Notes under the pieces: model-generated | The model's input: only the letters and a program-made list of their open reading frames with translations | Databases searched by the model: none | Told to the model about the DNA's origin: nothing | Shown: piece by piece, positions 33,993 to 43,123 of the stretch | Position numbering within the stretch: the stretch's first letter is position 1 | Layout of the letters: each line of letters opens with the position of its first letter | Position numbers and translations under genes: made by a program | Source: Bradyrhizobium genosp. L | Lineage (GTDB): Bacteria > Pseudomonadota > Alphaproteobacteria > Rhizobiales > Xanthobacteraceae | Length of the DNA: 64,000 bases | Direction: 5' to 3' | Assembly: GCF_015624485.1 (NCBI RefSeq) | Contig: NZ_CP061378.1 | Location: 6,076,001 to 6,140,000 of the forward strand

Positions 33993-35426
33993 TCAGCGCG
34001 CGGTTCTGCGCCGGATCAGGAGAAAGTTCGGCACGAGACCGACCAGCGTCAACGCGGCCATGATCCACCAGCCGCGCTGGAAGGCTGCGATTCTGTCGGC
34101 CATCGAGACTGGCGTCGCAACGATCGCGACAAAGATCGCAACGCCGATTGCCAGCGCGGACTGCCGGATCATGTTGATCACGCCGGAGCCGGTCGCAAAC
34201 GAGGACGGCGGCAGGGAACCGGCGCCGACGCCCATCAGGGTCGGAAAGGTCAACCCGACACCGACGCCGGTGAACATCATGCCGATGATGAAGGCCGGCA
34301 GGTTGACCTCCGCGCCGAGGAAGGTGGCCCAGATGCCCAGCGCGGCTGCAAAGCTCAGGATGCCGGCGGCGATGACCGGCGCCGCGCCAAACCGCGCGAT
34401 CAAGCGGCCGGCGAACAGCAGCGAGGTGAACGGCACGAGCAGCGGACCCGGCGCGATCGCAAGACCGGTCTTCAGCGCCGACCAGCCCCACACGGTTTGA
34501 TCCCACAGGGCGACGGAGAGCAGCATGGCGCCGAACGCCGCCGTGTAAGGCGCGATCACCAACGAGGCGCCGGTGAACGGCCGCACCGAGAACAGCGCGG
34601 GATCGACGAACGGATTCTGCGATCTGAGGCAATGCCAGGCGAACGCCGCAAGGCTGCTCACGGCTATGGCGAAGCCGATCACGATGCCGAGCGAGTTCCA
34701 TCCCCAATCGTTCGCCTTCACGATCGCAAACGTCAGCGCGCCGATGCCGCAGGTCACGAGCAGGGCCGCCCAGAAGCTCGGGCGCGGCGCGTCGTGGCCT
34801 GGCACCTCGGGCAGGCGCAACCAGCCGACCACGATCGCGACCAGGCCGATCGGCACGTTGACGATGAAGATCCAGCGCCAGTCGAACGTCACCAGCACTC
34901 CGCCGACCAACGGTCCCAGCGCTGCCGCAAGGCCGCCGACCGCCGTCCAGGTACGCACCGCGCCGGCCCGCTGCTCCGCCGGAAAGGACGCCAGCAGCAG
35001 GCCGATCGACGTCGGCGTCATCAGCGCGGCACCTGCGGCCTGCGCGATCCGGGCAATGACCAGGAATTCGACGTTGCGCGCCAGCGCGCACGCCGCCGAA
35101 GCGGCGGTGAACAGCGCGACGCCGAGCAGGAAGCTCAGATTGCGGCTATGCCGTTCGGCGAGCCGCCCGAAGAAGACCAGCAGCGCGGCATAGGCGATCG
35201 CATAGCCGTTCAGGATCCAGGAGAGATCCTCTAGCGAGGCGTCGTGGTACTCCCGTGCGATGTTCGGCAGCCCGACATTGACGATGAAGAGGTCGAGATT
35301 GGCGAGGCAGATGCCGACCGAGACGATCGCGAGGACCATTCGCGGGGATGCCGTTGCCGCACGGCGCCGCGGCCGCTCGGCAGGGGCCACCGGCAGATCG
35401 ATCGTCTCCGCATCCACTTCCGACAT
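33993..35426 (-). CDS. MFS multidrug efflux transporter, DHA2 family
   Basis: This 477-aa carrier has 14 predicted spans. The DHA2 signs are LDLFIVNVGLPNIAREYH in helix 1, RIAQAAGAALMTPTSIGLLL, and GPLVGGVLVTFDWRWIFIVN. Such pumps export drugs by proton antiport. The start at 35426 has GGAGAG upstream. It is divergent from a marR gene, with two operator copies between them, so it is very likely repressed by that regulator. Confidence 0.92.
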   Translation of the reverse strand: MSEVDAETIDLPVAPAERPRRRAATASPRMVLAIVSVGICLANLDLFIVNVGLPNIAREYHDASLEDLSWILNGYAIAYAALLVFFGRLAERHSRNLSFLLGVALFTAASAACALARNVEFLVIARIAQAAGAALMTPTSIGLLLASFPAEQRAGAVRTWTAVGGLAAALGPLVGGVLVTFDWRWIFIVNVPIGLVAIVVGWLRLPEVPGHDAPRPSFWAALLVTCGIGALTFAIVKANDWGWNSLGIVIGFAIAVSSLAAFAWHCLRSQNPFVDPALFSVRPFTGASLVIAPYTAAFGAMLLSVALWDQTVWGWSALKTGLAIAPGPLLVPFTSLLFAGRLIARFGAAPVIAAGILSFAAALGIWATFLGAEVNLPAFIIGMMFTGVGVGLTFPTLMGVGAGSLPPSSFATGSGVINMIRQSALAIGVAIFVAIVATPVSMADRIAAFQRGWWIMAALTLVGLVPNFLLIRRRTAR

Positions 35427-35442
35427 CACGCTCTCCGGATTA

Positions 35443-35481
35443 TGTGCATATGCATCTATTGCAAGTAGGTGCATATGCATG
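35443..35481. promoter_or_regulatory. Twin GTGCATATGCAT operator sites for MarR
   Basis: Two copies of the 10-base palindrome TGCATATGCA lie at 35445-35454 and 35470-35479, 25 bases apart centre to centre. They sit between the divergent efflux and marR genes. The spacing would put two dimers on nearly the same face of the helix. Confidence 0.75.
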
Positions 35482-35514
35482 TAATTGTCAAGCCTGCTTT
35501 GGAGGCAACAAGCG

Positions 35515-35964
35515 ATGGCGGGGACCGAAACGACCAGGTGCAATCTCACGGCGTTCCGCAAGGCGACGCGGCGCGTGTCGCAGCTCTACGACGCGATTCT
35601 CGCGCCGTCGGGACTACGTGGCACGCAACGCGCAATTCTTGTCCGCATCGCCAGATCGGAATCGTTGGCGATGGGCGAGCTTGCCGCGGCAATGGTGCTC
35701 GACCGCACCGCCCTCACCCACAACCTCAAGCCGCTGCAGCGCGATGGCCTGGTCAGCGTCGTCACCGACAAGGACGACCGCCGCTCCCGCCGGGTGCGAT
35801 TGACCAAACGCGGCGAGGCCGCGCTTGCGGAATCGCATGACGCCTGGCGACGGGCGCAGCAGCAGTTCGAGACCGCCTTTGGCGCGAAACAGGCGGCCGA
35901 TCTGCGGCAAACGCTGGAGATGATCGCGGCACTCGACTTCGGCGAAGTGTCGCCGGCCGCGTAA
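35515..35964 (+). CDS. MarR-family regulator
   Basis: This 149-aa protein has a winged helix-turn-helix. ESLAMGELAAAMVLDRTALT is the recognition region, and DKDDRRSRRVRLTKRGEAA is the wing with the MarR signature. The ATG at 35515 has GGAGG 9 bases upstream. It is divergent from the DHA2 pump and probably controls both through the operators at 35443-35481. It ends at a strong terminator. Confidence 0.94.
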   Translation: MAGTETTRCNLTAFRKATRRVSQLYDAILAPSGLRGTQRAILVRIARSESLAMGELAAAMVLDRTALTHNLKPLQRDGLVSVVTDKDDRRSRRVRLTKRGEAALAESHDAWRRAQQQFETAFGAKQAADLRQTLEMIAALDFGEVSPAA

Positions 35965-35981
35965 CGCACGTGCAAATGAAA

Positions 35982-36007
35982 GCGGCCCGGCGTTGTCGCC
36001 GGGCCGC
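35982..36007. terminator. Bidirectional terminator between marR and thiolase
   Basis: An 11-bp perfect stem (GCGGCCCGGCG/CGCCGGGCCGC) with loop TTGT lies between the converging marR and thiolase genes. The flanking A/T tracts are short. Confidence 0.8.
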
Positions 36008-36039
36008 TTAATGTCAGGCCATCGAGCTCGGTCGAGACC

Positions 36040-37212
36040 TCAGCTATAGATCTCGAACAGGCCGGCGCCGCCCTGGCCGCCGCCGATGCACATGGTCACG
36101 ACGCCCCACTTGGCCTTGCGGCGGCGACCTTCCTGCAGCAGGTGGCCGGTGAGCCGGGCGCCGGTCATGCCGAAGGGATGGCCGATCGCGATCGAGCCGC
36201 CATTGACGTTGTACTTCTCGGGATCGATGCCGAGCTGGTCGCGCGAATACAGGCACTGGCTGGCGAAGGCTTCGTTGAGCTCCCAGAGATCGATGTCTTC
36301 GATCTTCAGGCCGTGACGCTTCAGCAGCTTCGGCACGGCGAACACCGGTCCGATGCCCATCTCGTCGGGCTCGCAGCCGGCCGAGGCCCAGGCCACGAAA
36401 CGGCCCATCGGGTTGAGGCCGCGCTTCTCGGCATCCTTGGCTTCCATCAGCACCACGGCGGCGGCGCCGTCGGAGAGCTGGCTGGCATTGCCGGCGGTAA
36501 CGTACTTGCCCGGGCCCTTGACCGGCTCGAGCTTGGCGAGACCTTCCAGCGTGGTTTCGGGACGGTTGCACTCGTCGCGATCAACGACGTAGTCGACGAT
36601 CGACTCAGCCTTGGTCGCCTTGTCGACCACCTTCATCTGGGTCTTCATCGGGACGATTTCGTCCTTGAACTTGTTGGCCTGCTGGGCGGCGGCCATGCGG
36701 CGCTGCGACTCCAGCGAATACTCGTCCTGGTATTCGCGGCTGAGCTTGTAGCGCTCGGCGACGATGTCGGCGGTGTCGATCATCGCCATGAAGATGTCGG
36801 GCGCGGTCTTCAGCAGGTCGGGATCGATCGATTCCTTCGGCGTGCCGCCGCCGGGAATCGAGATGCTCTCGACGCCGCCGGCGACGATGCAATCGGAACC
36901 GTCGGAACGAATGCTGTTGGCGGCCATCGCGATGGTCTGCAGTCCCGACGAGCAGAAACGGTTCACCGAGACGCCGGCGGTCGACTTCGGCAGGCCGGCG
37001 AGCAGCGCCGCCTGGCGGCCGATGTTCGGCGCGCCGTGCGCGCAATTGCCGAGGTAACAATCCTCGACATACTCCTTGTCGACGCCGGCGCGTTCGACCG
37101 CGTGCTTGACGGCGTGCGCAGCCAGCGACATCGGCGCGGTGATGTTGAATCCGCCACGGCCGGACTTCGCCAGGCCAGTGCGCGCATAGGAAACGATTAC
37201 GGCTTCACGCAT
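36040..37212 (-). CDS. Acetyl-CoA C-acyltransferase (thiolase)
   Basis: This 390-aa thiolase cleaves 3-ketoacyl-CoA or joins acetyl-CoA units. The nucleophile is Cys87 in VNRFCSSGLQ. The catalytic His lies in GGSIAIGHPFGMTGAR and the second Cys in VVTMCIGGGQGGAGLFE. This set of features is typical of degradative FadA/PhaA-type thiolases. The specific acyl length is not predictable. No fad operon partners are adjacent. Confidence 0.94.
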   Translation of the reverse strand: MREAVIVSYARTGLAKSGRGGFNITAPMSLAAHAVKHAVERAGVDKEYVEDCYLGNCAHGAPNIGRQAALLAGLPKSTAGVSVNRFCSSGLQTIAMAANSIRSDGSDCIVAGGVESISIPGGGTPKESIDPDLLKTAPDIFMAMIDTADIVAERYKLSREYQDEYSLESQRRMAAAQQANKFKDEIVPMKTQMKVVDKATKAESIVDYVVDRDECNRPETTLEGLAKLEPVKGPGKYVTAGNASQLSDGAAAVVLMEAKDAEKRGLNPMGRFVAWASAGCEPDEMGIGPVFAVPKLLKRHGLKIEDIDLWELNEAFASQCLYSRDQLGIDPEKYNVNGGSIAIGHPFGMTGARLTGHLLQEGRRRKAKWGVVTMCIGGGQGGAGLFEIYS

Positions 37213-37314
37213 TGTTTTCTCCCTCTGAGATCGCCGGATAGTGGCGCGTCTTGACGCCTTCGTACACCTAATTTCGACCGGTACAATAGCAATACCGGTG
37301 GCCGCCCAAGCACA

Positions 37315-37344
37315 AACGCCGCCTCCGGGACCGGAGACGGCGTT
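37315..37344. terminator. Hairpin downstream of serA
   Basis: The stem AACGCCGCCTCCGG/CCGGAGACGGCGTT (one mismatch) is followed by TTTG on the minus strand. It lies beyond the repeat that follows serA. Confidence 0.55.
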
Positions 37345-37384
37345 CTGTTCCGCAGATCGGAATATCTCGGCTTTCGATCAAATT

Positions 37385-37468
37385 CGTAGGGTGGGTTAGC
37401 CGAAGGCGTAACCCACCATTGCAGCGGCGAGAGACGTGGTGGGTTACGCTGCGCTAACCCACCCTACG
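37385..37468. repeat. Long inverted repeat, GTAGGGTGGGTTAGC family
   Basis: The outer arms CGTAGGGTGGGTTAGC and GCTAACCCACCCTACG, with inner GTAACCCACC/GGTGGGTTAC, form a long hairpin just after serA. It is a variant of the repeats at 4494 and 24914. Confidence 0.85.
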
Positions 37469-37483
37469 ACCTACGGCCTTGGT

Positions 37484-39073
37484 CTAGAACGTCAGCGCCT
37501 TGGCCTGCTTGACCTGCGGCAAGGCCTGCACCTTGGTGAGCAGATCCGCCGGCACCGTGCCGTCGACCTCGACCAGCGCGATCGCATCGCCGCCTTGCTT
37601 GACGCGGCCGAGATGGAAGGTCGCGATGTTGATCTTGGCATCGCCGAGCAGGCTCGCGAACGCGCCGATGAAGCCGGGCTTGTCCTCGTTGGTGACGTAG
37701 ATCATCGACTTGCCGAACTCGGCGTCGACGCGGATGCCCTTGATGTCGACCAGCCGCGGCTTGCCGTCGGCATAGACGGTACCGGACACCGAACGCTGCT
37801 GCCGCTCGGTGGTGACGGTGACCGTGATCAGGCTCTCATAGTCGCTTTGGGCGGCGCGGACGATCTCGTCCACCACCATGCCGCGCTCTTTTGCCACCAC
37901 GGGCGCCGAGACCACGTTGACCTCGCCCAGCATCGGACGCAGCAGGCCGGACAATACTGCCGAGGTGATCGCCTTGATCTTCATCTCGGCGACGTGGCCT
38001 TCATAGGTGATCTCGGTCTTGACGATGCCGCTCTCGGTGAGCTGGCCGGCGAACGAGCCGAGCTTTTCGGCGAGCTCGATGAACGGCTTCAGCTTCGGTG
38101 CCTCTTCGGCCGTGATCGAGGGGAAGTTGACCGCATTCGAGATCGCGCCCGAGAGCAAATAGTCCGACATCTGCTCGGCGACCTGCAGCGCGACGTTCTC
38201 CTGCGCCTCCGTGGTGGAGGCGCCGAGATGCGGGGTGCAGATCACGTTGGGATGGCCGAACAGCACGTTCGAGGTCGCCGGCTCCTCGACGAACACATCG
38301 AAGGCGGCGCCCGCGACGTGCTTGGAGTTCAGGGCATCGACCAGCGCCTGCTCGTCGACCAGGCCGCCGCGGGCGCAATTGATGATGCGCACGCCCTGCT
38401 TCATCTTGGCGATCGCCGCCGCGTCGATCAGGTTCTTGGTCTTCTCGGTCAGCGGGGTGTGCAGCGTGATGAAATCGGCGCGCTTGAACAGATCGTCGAG
38501 CTCGACCTTCTCGACGCCGATGTCCTTGGCACGCTCCGGCGACAGGAACGGATCGAACGCGATCACCTTCATGCGCAGGCCGAGCGCGCGGTCGGCGACG
38601 ATCGAGCCGATATTGCCGCAGCCGACGACGCCGAGCGTCTTGGCGGTGATCTCGACGCCCATGAAGCGGTTCTTCTCCCACTTGCCGGCCTGGGTCGAGG
38701 CGTCGGCCTGCGGGATCTCGCGCGCCAGCGCCAGCATCAGGGTGATGGCGTGCTCGGCGGTCGTGATCGAATTGCCGAACGGCGTATTCATCACGATGAT
38801 GCCCTTGGCGGTCGCGGCCGGGATCTCGACATTGTCGACGCCGATACCGGCGCGGCCGATCACCTTCAACCGGTTGGCCTTCTCGAGCAGCTTTGCGGTC
38901 GCCTTGGTCGCGGAGCGGATCGCAAGCCCGTCATAATTGCCGATGATCTCGGCGAGCTTTTCCTTGTCCTTGCCGAGATTGGGCTGGAAGTCGACCTCGA
39001 CGCCGCGGTCTTTGAAGATCTGCACGGCGGCGGGAGACAGCGCGTCGGAAATGAGAACCTTGGGTTTTGACAT
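37484..39073 (-). CDS. serA: D-3-phosphoglycerate dehydrogenase
   Basis: This 529-aa long-type enzyme starts serine synthesis by oxidising 3-phosphoglycerate. The NAD loop is VVGCGNIGSIVADRA. Catalytic residues lie in NCARGGLVDEQAL (Arg), VFVEEPA (Glu) and TPHLGAST (His). An ASB-like intervening domain and a C-terminal ACT domain (MIYVTNEDKPGFIGAFASLL) suggest feedback control by serine. It lies downstream of serC, and the 235-base gap is filled by repeats. Confidence 0.97.
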   Translation of the reverse strand: MSKPKVLISDALSPAAVQIFKDRGVEVDFQPNLGKDKEKLAEIIGNYDGLAIRSATKATAKLLEKANRLKVIGRAGIGVDNVEIPAATAKGIIVMNTPFGNSITTAEHAITLMLALAREIPQADASTQAGKWEKNRFMGVEITAKTLGVVGCGNIGSIVADRALGLRMKVIAFDPFLSPERAKDIGVEKVELDDLFKRADFITLHTPLTEKTKNLIDAAAIAKMKQGVRIINCARGGLVDEQALVDALNSKHVAGAAFDVFVEEPATSNVLFGHPNVICTPHLGASTTEAQENVALQVAEQMSDYLLSGAISNAVNFPSITAEEAPKLKPFIELAEKLGSFAGQLTESGIVKTEITYEGHVAEMKIKAITSAVLSGLLRPMLGEVNVVSAPVVAKERGMVVDEIVRAAQSDYESLITVTVTTERQQRSVSGTVYADGKPRLVDIKGIRVDAEFGKSMIYVTNEDKPGFIGAFASLLGDAKINIATFHLGRVKQGGDAIALVEVDGTVPADLLTKVQALPQVKQAKALTF

Positions 39074-39154
39074 GGGAACTGTTCCTGGGCCTTCCTCGAA
39101 GGAAGGATCGGCCATCAAGGACCGGAATGGGTGAAGTCTCGGAACGATCTCTTT

Positions 39155-39305
39155 CCCTCTCCCCGTTCTTACGGGGAGAGGGTTAGGGTGAGGGGCATGT
39201 ATCCCCAGACATGGTGAGAGTTGAACTCGCGGTGAGTCCCCCTCACCCAGATCGCATCTCACGATGCGATCTGACCTCTCCCCGCACGCGGGGCGAGGTG
39301 AAGGA
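39155..39305. repeat. CTCTCCCCG-type palindromic repeats between serC and serA
   Basis: Two hairpins lie at 39155-39197 (CTCTCCCCG..CGGGGAGAG) and 39238-39305 (AGATCGCATC..GATGCGATCT and CTCTCCCCGC..GCGGGGCGAG). They could attenuate read-through into serA. Confidence 0.75.
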
Positions 39306-39308
39306 GAG

Positions 39309-40481
39309 CTACGCGGCCTTCGGCAGCGCGGCCTTGGTCTCGGCGAAGGCCCAGTCGATCCACTGCGTCAGCAGTTCGACGTCCTTGGCTTCAACAGTGG
39401 CACCGCACCAGATCCGCAAGCCGGCCGGCGCATCGCGGTAATAGGCGAAGTCGAAGCCGGCGTTCTCCTTCTCGACCAGCGCGACCAGCTTCTTGCAGAA
39501 GTCGGCCTGGACGTCAGCGGGAAGCGAGGTGATCGCGGGATCGGTGAACTTCAGGCACACCGAGGTGTTGGAACGGATCGACGCGTCCTTGGCCAGGAAA
39601 TCGATCCACGGCGTCTTCGCCTTCCAGTCGGCGATCGCCCTGGTGTTGGCATCGGCACGCGCGATCAAGGCCTTCAGGCCGCCGATCGACTTCGCCCAAT
39701 GCAGCGCGTCGAGATAATCCTCGACGCAGAGCATCGACGGCGTGTTGATGGTCTCGCCCTCGAAGATGCCCTGGTTGAGCTTGCCGCCCTTGGTCAGGCG
39801 GAAAATCTTCGGCAGCGGCCAGGCCGGCTTGTAGCTCTCGAGCCGTTCCACCGCGCGCGGGCTGAGGATCAGCATGCCGTGCGCCGCCTCGCCGCCGAGC
39901 GCCTTCTGCCAGGAGAAGGTGACGACATCGAGCTTGGCGAAGTCGAGCGGTTGCGCGAAGGCGGCCGAGGTGGCGTCGCAGATCGTCAGGCCTTCGCGGT
40001 CCGCGCGGATCCAGTCCGCGTTCGGCACGCGCACGCCCGAGGTGGTGCCGTTCCAGGTGAACACGACGTCGGAGTTCTGATCGACCTTGGAAAGATCGGG
40101 GATGTCACCGTAGGCCGCGTTGAGCTTGGTGACGTCCTTCAGCTTCAATTCCTTGACGATGTCGCTGACCCAGCCCTCGCCGAAGGATTCCCAGGCGAGC
40201 GTGGTAACGGGCCGGGCACCGAGCAGCGACCACAGCGCCATCTCGACCGCGCCGGTATCCGACGCCGGCACGATGCCGATCTTGTAATCGGCGGGCACCT
40301 CGAGCACTTCGCGCGTCAGTTCGATCGCGAGCTTGAGCTTGGCCTTGCCGACCTTCGCGCGATGCGAGCGGCCGAGGGCTGCGTCCTTGAGATTGTCGGG
40401 GTTCCAGCCGGGGCGCTTGGCACAGGGGCCGGAGGAAAAATGCGGCACGTGAGGCCGCGAAGCGGGCTTCGCTGCAGTCAT
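39309..40481 (-). CDS. serC: Phosphoserine aminotransferase
   Basis: This 390-aa PLP enzyme converts 3-phosphohydroxypyruvate to phosphoserine with glutamate. The N terminus [14 protein letters not shown] and the PLP lysine in [11 protein letters not shown] are characteristic of the alphaproteobacterial form. [19 protein letters not shown] is also family-typical. It is followed by serA. Its translation start is preceded by a structured leader that pairs with the ribosome-binding site. Confidence 0.96.
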   Translation of the reverse strand: MTAAKPASRPHVPHFSSGPCAKRPGWNPDNLKDAALGRSHRAKVGKAKLKLAIELTREVLEVPADYKIGIVPASDTGAVEMALWSLLGARPVTTLAWESFGEGWVSDIVKELKLKDVTKLNAAYGDIPDLSKVDQNSDVVFTWNGTTSGVRVPNADWIRADREGLTICDATSAAFAQPLDFAKLDVVTFSWQKALGGEAAHGMLILSPRAVERLESYKPAWPLPKIFRLTKGGKLNQGIFEGETINTPSMLCVEDYLDALHWAKSIGGLKALIARADANTRAIADWKAKTPWIDFLAKDASIRSNTSVCLKFTDPAITSLPADVQADFCKKLVALVEKENAGFDFAYYRDAPAGLRIWCGATVEAKDVELLTQWIDWAFAETKAALPKAA

Positions 40482-40550
40482 AATCTACCCTTCCAGATAG
40501 CTGCCTCTCGGTGGGGAGAGGTTTCCCGCCGCCGGAGATAGTGGAAGGGC
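40482..40550 (-). promoter_or_regulatory. serC-leader-like RNA structure
   Basis: On the minus strand, CCCTTCC (40549-40543) pairs perfectly with the Shine-Dalgarno GGAAGGG (40494-40488), 6 bases before the serC ATG. An inner hairpin CCTCTC/GAGAGG spans 40521-40504. The serC RNA motif is described upstream of serC in alphaproteobacteria. This leader fits in place and form. Confidence 0.75.
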
Positions 40551-40559
40551 ACCCAAACG

Positions 40560-40772
40560 TCAAGGAAGTTCGGACGTGTCGGGACGCTCGCCCGGATCAC
40601 AGCCGATTGATGCGGCCTCCTCGATCGGCTGCATCGCCCCCTGATCGAGCAGATCGGCTGCCAGCGTTACCAGCTTAACCGCCTTGCGCCGGCTCGATAT
40701 CTTCAAAATGCTCTTCTCGCCGGCCTGCACGATGTATTCGTTGCCGACCCGCACGATCGAATAGTCCGACAT
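40560..40772 (-). CDS. Hypothetical 70-aa protein upstream of serC
   Basis: The protein MSDYSIVRVGNEYIVQAGEK continues with ILKISSRRKAVKLVTLAADL and an acidic C terminus. The pattern is a small beta-hairpin plus helix, with no membrane part. I do not recognise a family. It ends ten bases before the serC leader structure, so the two could share a transcript. The ATG at 40772 fits best. The upstream frame looks non-coding. Confidence 0.6.
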   Translation of the reverse strand: MSDYSIVRVGNEYIVQAGEKSILKISSRRKAVKLVTLAADLLDQGAMQPIEEAASIGCDPGERPDTSELP

Positions 40773-40942
40773 CTGAAATCCCCAAGCTGCCGCCGCGCCC
40801 CGTGGGAGACGCTGACATAGCCCAGTCGTTCCTCCCCGTAAAATCACGGAGATCGGCTTAGTTTATTGGTCCTTAACCCGATAGCGGAGCGAGAACCACC
40901 GCAGGCACGCAAGAGCTGAGCGTGCAACTCGATGCGCACATC

Positions 40943-41413
40943 TCAGAACCGAATCACCATGCCGAGATGACTGCGCGAAAATCCGAGCCGTTCATAGAAG
41001 CGCTGCGCATCGACGCGCGTGTGATGCGTCAGCAGCTCGACCAGCATGCAGCCTTTCGCGCGCGCTTCCGCCACCGCCCACTGCACCAGCTGCTCGCCGA
41101 TGCCGCGGCCGCGACAATGGCTTGCGACGCGAACGTCCTCGAGCAATCCGCGCGAACTGCCCTGCGAGCTCAAGCCCGGCAGCACGGCGAGCTGCAGGCA
41201 CCCGACGACGGTGCCGTCGCCGTCGACGGCGACGACGAGCTGCAGATTGGGATCGCGATCGACCCGCTCGAACGCCTGGTAGTAGCTTTGCGGCAGCGGA
41301 TCCTCGATCCGCTCGCGCGGCCCGCCGAGCGGATCGTCCGCCAGCATGCCGATGATGACGGCAACATCGTCGCGGCGGGCGCGGCGAATGGTGACGGGTG
41401 AAGTCGTGGTCAT
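40943..41413 (-). CDS. GNAT-family acetyltransferase
   Basis: This 156-aa protein has the GNAT domain over its full length. LEDVRVASHCRGRGIGEQLV holds the acetyl-CoA loop RGRGIG, and DAQRFYERLGFSRSHLGM is the C-terminal motif. The substrate is unknown. It starts 15 bases after the stop of the GST gene, on the same strand, so the two probably form an operon. Confidence 0.9.
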   Translation of the reverse strand: MTTTSPVTIRRARRDDVAVIIGMLADDPLGGPRERIEDPLPQSYYQAFERVDRDPNLQLVVAVDGDGTVVGCLQLAVLPGLSSQGSSRGLLEDVRVASHCRGRGIGEQLVQWAVAEARAKGCMLVELLTHHTRVDAQRFYERLGFSRSHLGMVIRF

Positions 41414-41428
41414 CCGTTCGACCCGATG

Positions 41429-42019
41429 TCAGCGCGCCGGCGACAGGCCGAGCTCGCGCTCGACATCGGCGATCCAGCGGCAAATCGCGCCATAGCGCTC
41501 GAGCGCGAGGCCGCCTTCATGCGCGAGGCGCGTATAGGCGACGAGCGAGACGTCGGCGAGCGAGAACGCCTCGCCCACCAGGAAGCGCGCATCGGCAAGG
41601 CGCCGCTCCAGCTGATCGAGCGCGCCATGGCCGCGCTTCAACAGGTTCGGATCGATGTCCGAGACGGCCTTGCCGAGATACACGGTGTGAAAGCGGCAGA
41701 CCGCCACATAGGGCTCGTGGCCGTTCTGCTCCCAGAACATCCAGGCATCCATCTGGGCCGCGCGATAGGGATCGGCCGGAATGAGCTCGCTGCCGCGCGC
41801 GAGGTAGCGGATGATGGCGTTGGATTGCGCCAGCGTCCTGCCGTCGTCGAGCTGCACGGTCGGCACCTGGCCCCAATCGTTCATCGCGAGGAATTCTGCG
41901 GTCCGGCTGCCGCCCTTCATGATGTCGATCTCGACCCATGTGTAGGGCAGCGACAGCCTGTCGCATACCCATTTCACCTTCAGGCAATTGCCCGAATTGG
42001 TGTCGCCGTAGATTTTCAT
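41429..42019 (-). CDS. Glutathione S-transferase
   Basis: This 196-aa GST has the N-terminal thioredoxin fold (MKIYGDTNSGNCLKVKW, with QVPTVQLDDGRTLAQSNAII carrying the cis-Pro and the Ser that binds glutathione). A helical C-terminal domain follows (FSLADVSLVAYTRLAHEGGL). GGAG lies 9 bases upstream of ATG 42019. It is similar in form to the GST at 58691. Its electrophilic substrate is unknown. Confidence 0.92.
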   Translation of the reverse strand: MKIYGDTNSGNCLKVKWVCDRLSLPYTWVEIDIMKGGSRTAEFLAMNDWGQVPTVQLDDGRTLAQSNAIIRYLARGSELIPADPYRAAQMDAWMFWEQNGHEPYVAVCRFHTVYLGKAVSDIDPNLLKRGHGALDQLERRLADARFLVGEAFSLADVSLVAYTRLAHEGGLALERYGAICRWIADVERELGLSPAR

Positions 42020-42117
42020 CCGATCGCGCTCCCCGGCACGATGAAGGTTCATCGCGCTCGTGCGAGCGATATCGGATCAGCCGCGACTTGCGGAGTCAAG
42101 CCGAAGCGAAGGCAGGG

Positions 42118-42942
42118 CTAGAACTTGTAGCCGAGACCGACGCGCACCGTGTTGACGCTGGTGTCGACCACGGTGGTGTAGCGGGCGTATTCCCACTCGG
42201 CACGCATGAACAGCCCGGCCATCAGAGCGACATCGATGCCGAGGCCGCCGCTGTAACCGACCACCAGGTTGTTATGCCGGACGTCGGTCGCGCCGTTGAC
42301 GAACGGCTGCGACCACGGGCCCAGCGCAGAGGTGGCGATGGAATCGTAGATGGTGACGGTGCGCGAGATGTTGGCATTACCGAACCCGACGCCGCCGAAG
42401 ATGTAAGGCAGGAAGCAGCCGTAAGCATAGGCGGCGCGGCCGCGGAACGTGGCCATGTCGGTGATCTGGATCGACGCGGACGAATCGACGCGCACGTCGT
42501 GGAAGAAGCTGTCGGTCAGCGCCGCGCCGCTGATCAATTCCTTGCTCGCGGTCGAGGTGCCGCCATACGCGCCGTGCAAGTAGCTCACTTCGGCACCAAC
42601 CACGACGTCGTCGAACTGCCAGTTGTAGCCGGCAAAGCCGCCGAACCCGGTCCCGTGTTGCGAGACCTTGCCGAGCCCGAGATTCCAATTCTGGACATCC
42701 ATCTGCTGGATCACGTTGTGATCGAGCAGCGGCGTAAGCAGGTTGGTGTTGGAGCCACCGAAGTTCTCGGTCGACGTTCCGTAGCCGGCCTGGCCGCCGA
42801 CATAGAAGCCGGCCCAGTTGGTGCTCGACCGCGTCAGCCCGTCGGTGAGACCGCCGCGCAGAACGGGAAGATCGGGAAGATCGGCGGCGTGCGCAGCCGT
42901 CACCGCCCCGAACATCATCGCCGCCAGCCACAACCTACGCAT
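42118..42942 (-). CDS. Outer-membrane beta-barrel protein
   Basis: This 274-aa protein has a signal peptide (MRRLWLAAMMFGAVTAAHAA). The mature barrel has alternating hydrophobic strands (WAGFYVGGQAGYG, VVVGAEVSYLHG, LFMRAEWEYARY) and the terminal Phe of a BamA-recognised barrel (VGLGYKF). It belongs to the Omp25/Omp31-like porin-fold group. Function is probably structural. Confidence 0.88.
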   Translation of the reverse strand: MRRLWLAAMMFGAVTAAHAADLPDLPVLRGGLTDGLTRSSTNWAGFYVGGQAGYGTSTENFGGSNTNLLTPLLDHNVIQQMDVQNWNLGLGKVSQHGTGFGGFAGYNWQFDDVVVGAEVSYLHGAYGGTSTASKELISGAALTDSFFHDVRVDSSASIQITDMATFRGRAAYAYGCFLPYIFGGVGFGNANISRTVTIYDSIATSALGPWSQPFVNGATDVRHNNLVVGYSGGLGIDVALMAGLFMRAEWEYARYTTVVDTSVNTVRVGLGYKF

Positions 42943-43057
42943 CGCAACGCTCCATCCACCACCGGACTACATGCTGATCATCGCCTGTTAACCTTAACCA
43001 ATCGTTGTCGCGGGCCGCATTTCACACGCTGACGTCGTGAGCGCGCGACAAAGCAAA

Positions 43058-43082
43058 ACGGCGCGGGATGATCCCGCGCCGT
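43058..43082 (-). terminator. Rho-independent terminator after the second barrel gene
   Basis: A perfect 11-bp stem ACGGCGCGGGA/TCCCGCGCCGT with a three-base loop is followed on the minus strand by TTTTGCTTT. It ends the gene at 43124. Confidence 0.9.
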
Positions 43083-43123
43083 CTGCAATCGTTAACCGAT
43101 GAAGGCTCTCGTTAACTCTTGGA

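Noticed and set aside
33814..35091. Upstream extension of the MuiA-like gene to a 980-aa product
   Set aside because: The extension runs in another frame of the DHA2 transporter gene. The MuiA start at 33813 has a signal peptide and a GGAGG.
37315..37344. Possible riboswitch for thiolase
   Set aside because: The structure is a simple hairpin more than 100 bases from the start, better explained as a terminator.
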